Of a stretch of DNA of 64,000 nt, positions 61,964 to 64,000 are shown in pieces; the first letter of the stretch is position 1; every line of letters starts with the position of its first letter. Below the pieces are notes generated by a model. The model saw nothing but the letters and a program-made list of their open reading frames with translations, was not told the DNA's origin and made no database searches. The position numbers were made by a program, and so were the translations under genes. The stretch is from Chryseobacterium sp. JV274. GTDB taxonomy: Bacteria; Bacteroidota; Bacteroidia; Flavobacteriales; Weeksellaceae. Location: positions 3,245,001 through 3,309,000 of the forward strand of contig NZ_LR824569.1 in NCBI RefSeq assembly GCF_903969135.1. Reading direction: 5' to 3'.

Positions 61964-63076
61964 ATGCTTAACATTGTAGACAGATATATCATTAAAAAAT
62001 ACCTTGGAACTTTTAGTTTTATGTTGGTATTATTGTCTATAGTCGTATTGGTAATTGATGTTCAGCAGAAGATTCCAAGAATAGAAAATGCCAAGGCCAT
62101 TGATCCGAAACTGGATCTGACCTATTTTCTTATCCACTTTTATCCCTTCTGGATTATCAATCTTGTGGTTACCTTCCTTTCCATTCTGGTGTTTATTTCG
62201 GTGATTTATTTTACCTCCAGGATGGCGAATAATACTGAAATTGTTGCTATTATTAGTAGTGGGGCCAGTTTTCACAGGTTTTCCAAACCTTATCTGGTAA
62301 CTTCCATTTTTATTGGATTGATTGCCCTTGTGGTATACCATATGGTTCTTCCATGGGCCAATATCAAGAAAAATGAACTGGAAGCGTATACCTATAATGC
62401 GGCCAATAAAGAAAAGATTTTAGGAACTGCTCCAGCTTCCTCACAGCTGAGCAAAACGGAATATATTTTTGTTGATTCCTGGAACAAAAGAGAAAAAAGA
62501 GGTTCTAGTTTTGTCTATCAGAAATATGATAAAGACAGAAAAATGACTTACGAGCTTAAAGCAAGCGAAGTGTATTGGGATAAAGCCAAAAAGCAGTTTG
62601 TTTTAAATAATTATCTGGAAAAAACAATCAATAAAGACAATACCGAAAAACTCGGCAACGGGATAGAATTAAGGAAAAACTACGGTCACTCACCGGAAGA
62701 GCTTTTCCCTAACGAGCTTTTGGGACAAAATAAAACCACTCCGGAACTTTTAAAGTTTATTGAAAGAGAAAAGGCAAGAGGAAACAGTAACCTGAATTCT
62801 TATCTGAATGAGCTTCATCAAAGAACATCAATGCCTGTTTCTATTATTATTCTGACATTCCTGGCACTTTCCCTGTCTTCACAAAAGAAAAGAGGAGGAT
62901 TGGGGATTAACCTGGCAATAGGGATCTCATTGGCCTTTATTTTTGTGTTTTCATTTGAAGCCCTGAAAGTGGTTTCTGAAAATAAAAGTTTGTCTCCAGC
63001 TGTAGCAATGTGGCTGCCTAATATGGTGTTTTTGCCGCTTACCCTTTATCTGTATATCAAAAGAGCCAATCAGTAA
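61964..63076 (+). CDS. LptF/LptG-family permease
   Basis: A 370-residue inner-membrane protein of the YjgP/YjgQ family, which with LptB moves lipopolysaccharide outward. It opens with DRYIIKKYLGTFSFMLVLL and has six membrane segments, three at each end, around a periplasmic jelly-roll domain (about 125-270). TSMPVSIIILTFLALSLSS near 290 is a family motif. Whether it is LptF or LptG cannot be told here. Its 3' end overlaps the convergent birA stop by 7 bases. Confidence 0.9.
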   Translation: MLNIVDRYIIKKYLGTFSFMLVLLSIVVLVIDVQQKIPRIENAKAIDPKLDLTYFLIHFYPFWIINLVVTFLSILVFISVIYFTSRMANNTEIVAIISSGASFHRFSKPYLVTSIFIGLIALVVYHMVLPWANIKKNELEAYTYNAANKEKILGTAPASSQLSKTEYIFVDSWNKREKRGSSFVYQKYDKDRKMTYELKASEVYWDKAKKQFVLNNYLEKTINKDNTEKLGNGIELRKNYGHSPEELFPNELLGQNKTTPELLKFIEREKARGNSNLNSYLNELHQRTSMPVSIIILTFLALSLSSQKKRGGLGINLAIGISLAFIFVFSFEALKVVSENKSLSPAVAMWLPNMVFLPLTLYLYIKRANQ

Positions 63077-63783
63077 AGTAGTTTTATTTCCTTGTGATAA
63101 AAGGAACGTATTCCGTCTTCCAGTTCAATCCAGAGTTCACCCTTTTCGTCTGCATTTCGGATGATGCCATTTTGTCGCTCTTTTTCAATTTCAAAGACAG
63201 AGATCAGGTCTTTTCTGAAAAGGTTTGCATTGAATCCATCCAGAATTTCCTGATCAGAAGGAATGTTTTTCAGTTTCTCAGACAAATATTCATGAAGATT
63301 TAATGAAACTTCTTCCAGATCAAATTGCATGCCTGTCTGCGTCAGGAGGGATCCTGCATTGGATATTTCATCAAATTTGTCCTGAAGGATATTAATTCCT
63401 GCTCCGATGATGAAATAATTATTTTGATTAATTTTTTTCTTTTCTATTAAAATTCCAACGATTTTTTTACCTTTAAGGATAATATCATTCGGCCATTTGA
63501 TTTTTACCTCAGAGTCAGACAATTTGGCAAGGAAATCCCGGATAATCATTGCGGTATAATAATTGAACATAAAGTCGGAGCAAAGGATGTTCTGAATATT
63601 CACTGCCAGCGTATAAGCCAGGTTTTTTCCGGCAGTCTGAGTCCAAACATTTCCATACTGACCACGGCCTTTAGTTTGATTAAAAGTATGAAGCCCTATA
63701 AAATTTGAATCTCCGTAAAGTAAAAACTTTGCTATTTCGTCATTAGTAGAAGAACATTCTTTCAGATAGAAGAGTTGGCTCAT
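63070..63783 (-). CDS. birA: Biotin--[acetyl-CoA carboxylase] ligase, monofunctional
   Basis: A 237-residue group I biotin ligase that attaches biotin to the carboxylase carrier protein through biotinyl-AMP. The key motif TKGRGQYGNVWTQTAGKNLAYTL (about 37-58) includes the adenylate loop, and VKIKWPNDIILKGKKIVGILIE the catalytic lysine. It lacks the N-terminal helix-turn-helix of E. coli BirA and so is an enzyme only. It overlaps the convergent permease gene by 7 bases, without a terminator. Confidence 0.93.
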   Translation of the reverse strand: MSQLFYLKECSSTNDEIAKFLLYGDSNFIGLHTFNQTKGRGQYGNVWTQTAGKNLAYTLAVNIQNILCSDFMFNYYTAMIIRDFLAKLSDSEVKIKWPNDIILKGKKIVGILIEKKKINQNNYFIIGAGINILQDKFDEISNAGSLLTQTGMQFDLEEVSLNLHEYLSEKLKNIPSDQEILDGFNANLFRKDLISVFEIEKERQNGIIRNADEKGELWIELEDGIRSFYHKEIKLLY

Positions 63784-63842
63784 TTAAGAAAACTTTAAGA
63801 CATTAAGAGGGTAAAAGTAAGGTTAAAGTAAAGAAAAAACAA

Positions 63843-63850
63843 TAAATTTG
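63843..63850 (+). promoter_or_regulatory. Promoter -7 box of rsfS
   Basis: TAAATTTG followed by C matches TAnnTTTGc, 20 bases ahead of the ATG at 63871 and divergent from birA. Confidence 0.55.
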
Positions 63851-63870
63851 CAGATTATAGTAATTTTTTA

Positions 63871-64000
63871 ATGAATAAAACAGCAGAAAAACAAGCGTTA
63901 ATAGATAAAATCGTTGAAGCTATCCAGGATGTAAAAGGAGAAGATATTATGATCTTCGATCTTTCCAACATCGAAAACTCCGTAGCAGAAACGTTCGTGA
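63871..64000 (+). CDS. rsfS: Ribosome silencing factor, cut by window edge
   Basis: The first 43 residues of a RsfS/Iojap-type protein, which binds ribosomal protein L14 to block subunit joining in poor conditions. The opening, LIDKIVEAIQDVKGEDIMIF followed by DLSNIENSVAETFV, matches the family's N-terminal helix and first strands. The gene runs off the right edge. Confidence 0.88.
   Translation, partial: MNKTAEKQALIDKIVEAIQDVKGEDIMIFDLSNIENSVAETFV

Noticed and set aside
1..64000. CRISPR arrays, insertion sequences, prophage, tRNA or rRNA genes
   Set aside because: No regularly spaced repeats, transposase or integrase motifs, phage structural genes or tRNA-like cloverleaves were recognised on either strand.

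Overview
The window looks like chromosome of a Chryseobacterium-like member of the Bacteroidota (Flavobacteriia, Weeksellaceae). The DNA is AT-rich. Many proteins carry flavobacterial signatures: VGINT-type exported C1q-like proteins, a SusC/SusD pair, type IX secretion tails, DUF4271 and DUF4296. Upstream regions show the Bacteroidota -7 promoter box TAnnTTTG rather than E. coli boxes, and ribosome binding sites are weak or absent. I see no rRNA, tRNA, CRISPR array, insertion sequence or prophage.

Layout. 0-15 kb: an M15 peptidase cut by the left edge, a CPA1 Na+/H+ antiporter, a UmuC-type polymerase under a palindromic operator, three tandem C1q-like exported proteins converging on a TPR/AraC membrane-bound regulator, a YdeI-like protein, a serine hydrolase, an M48 protease, an exported protein of unknown function, and glycyl-tRNA synthetase. 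15-28 kb: a pseudouridine synthase, pyrD, DUF445, MsrB and an L,D-transpeptidase. Then comes a four-gene TetR / thiolase / thioesterase / KAS II operon with a perfect palindromic operator, followed by OsmC and two AraC regulators.

28.5-48 kb is the main accessory region: a complete-looking polysaccharide utilization locus for high-mannose or fungal-type N-glycans. Inferred flow: two secreted GH18 endo-beta-N-acetylglucosaminidases (Endo F/H type, T9SS tails) release the glycan; SusC/SusD import it; periplasmic GH92 (two genes) and GH125 enzymes strip alpha-mannose; an MFS transporter moves the core to the cytoplasm; a GH130 phosphorylase splits beta-Man-GlcNAc; a ROK kinase and a phosphomannose-isomerase-like cupin feed the sugars into central metabolism. 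An AraC activator lies directly upstream. One of the two GH92 enzymes lacks the usual catalytic Glu, a feature shared with mannosyl-phosphate-uncapping members of the family.

48-54.5 kb: a probable copper-related cassette made of a lipoprotein with a repeated PHGQPGHRC motif, a Cys-rich exported protein, and a TonB-dependent receptor fused to two N-terminal HMA-like domains. A two-component system lies directly upstream. 54.5-64 kb is mostly housekeeping: SRPBCC protein, oligopeptidase B, hemD, DUF4271, a Dpm1-like glycosyltransferase, DUF4296, tgt (lacking the usual zinc Cys cluster), an LptF/G permease, birA, and the start of rsfS. A 35-residue gene lies at 55498-55605.

Several intergenic gaps hold palindromic or dispersed repeats, including a 70-bp element present twice in opposite orientation. 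All functional statements rest on recognised sequence motifs and gene context; no database search was run.
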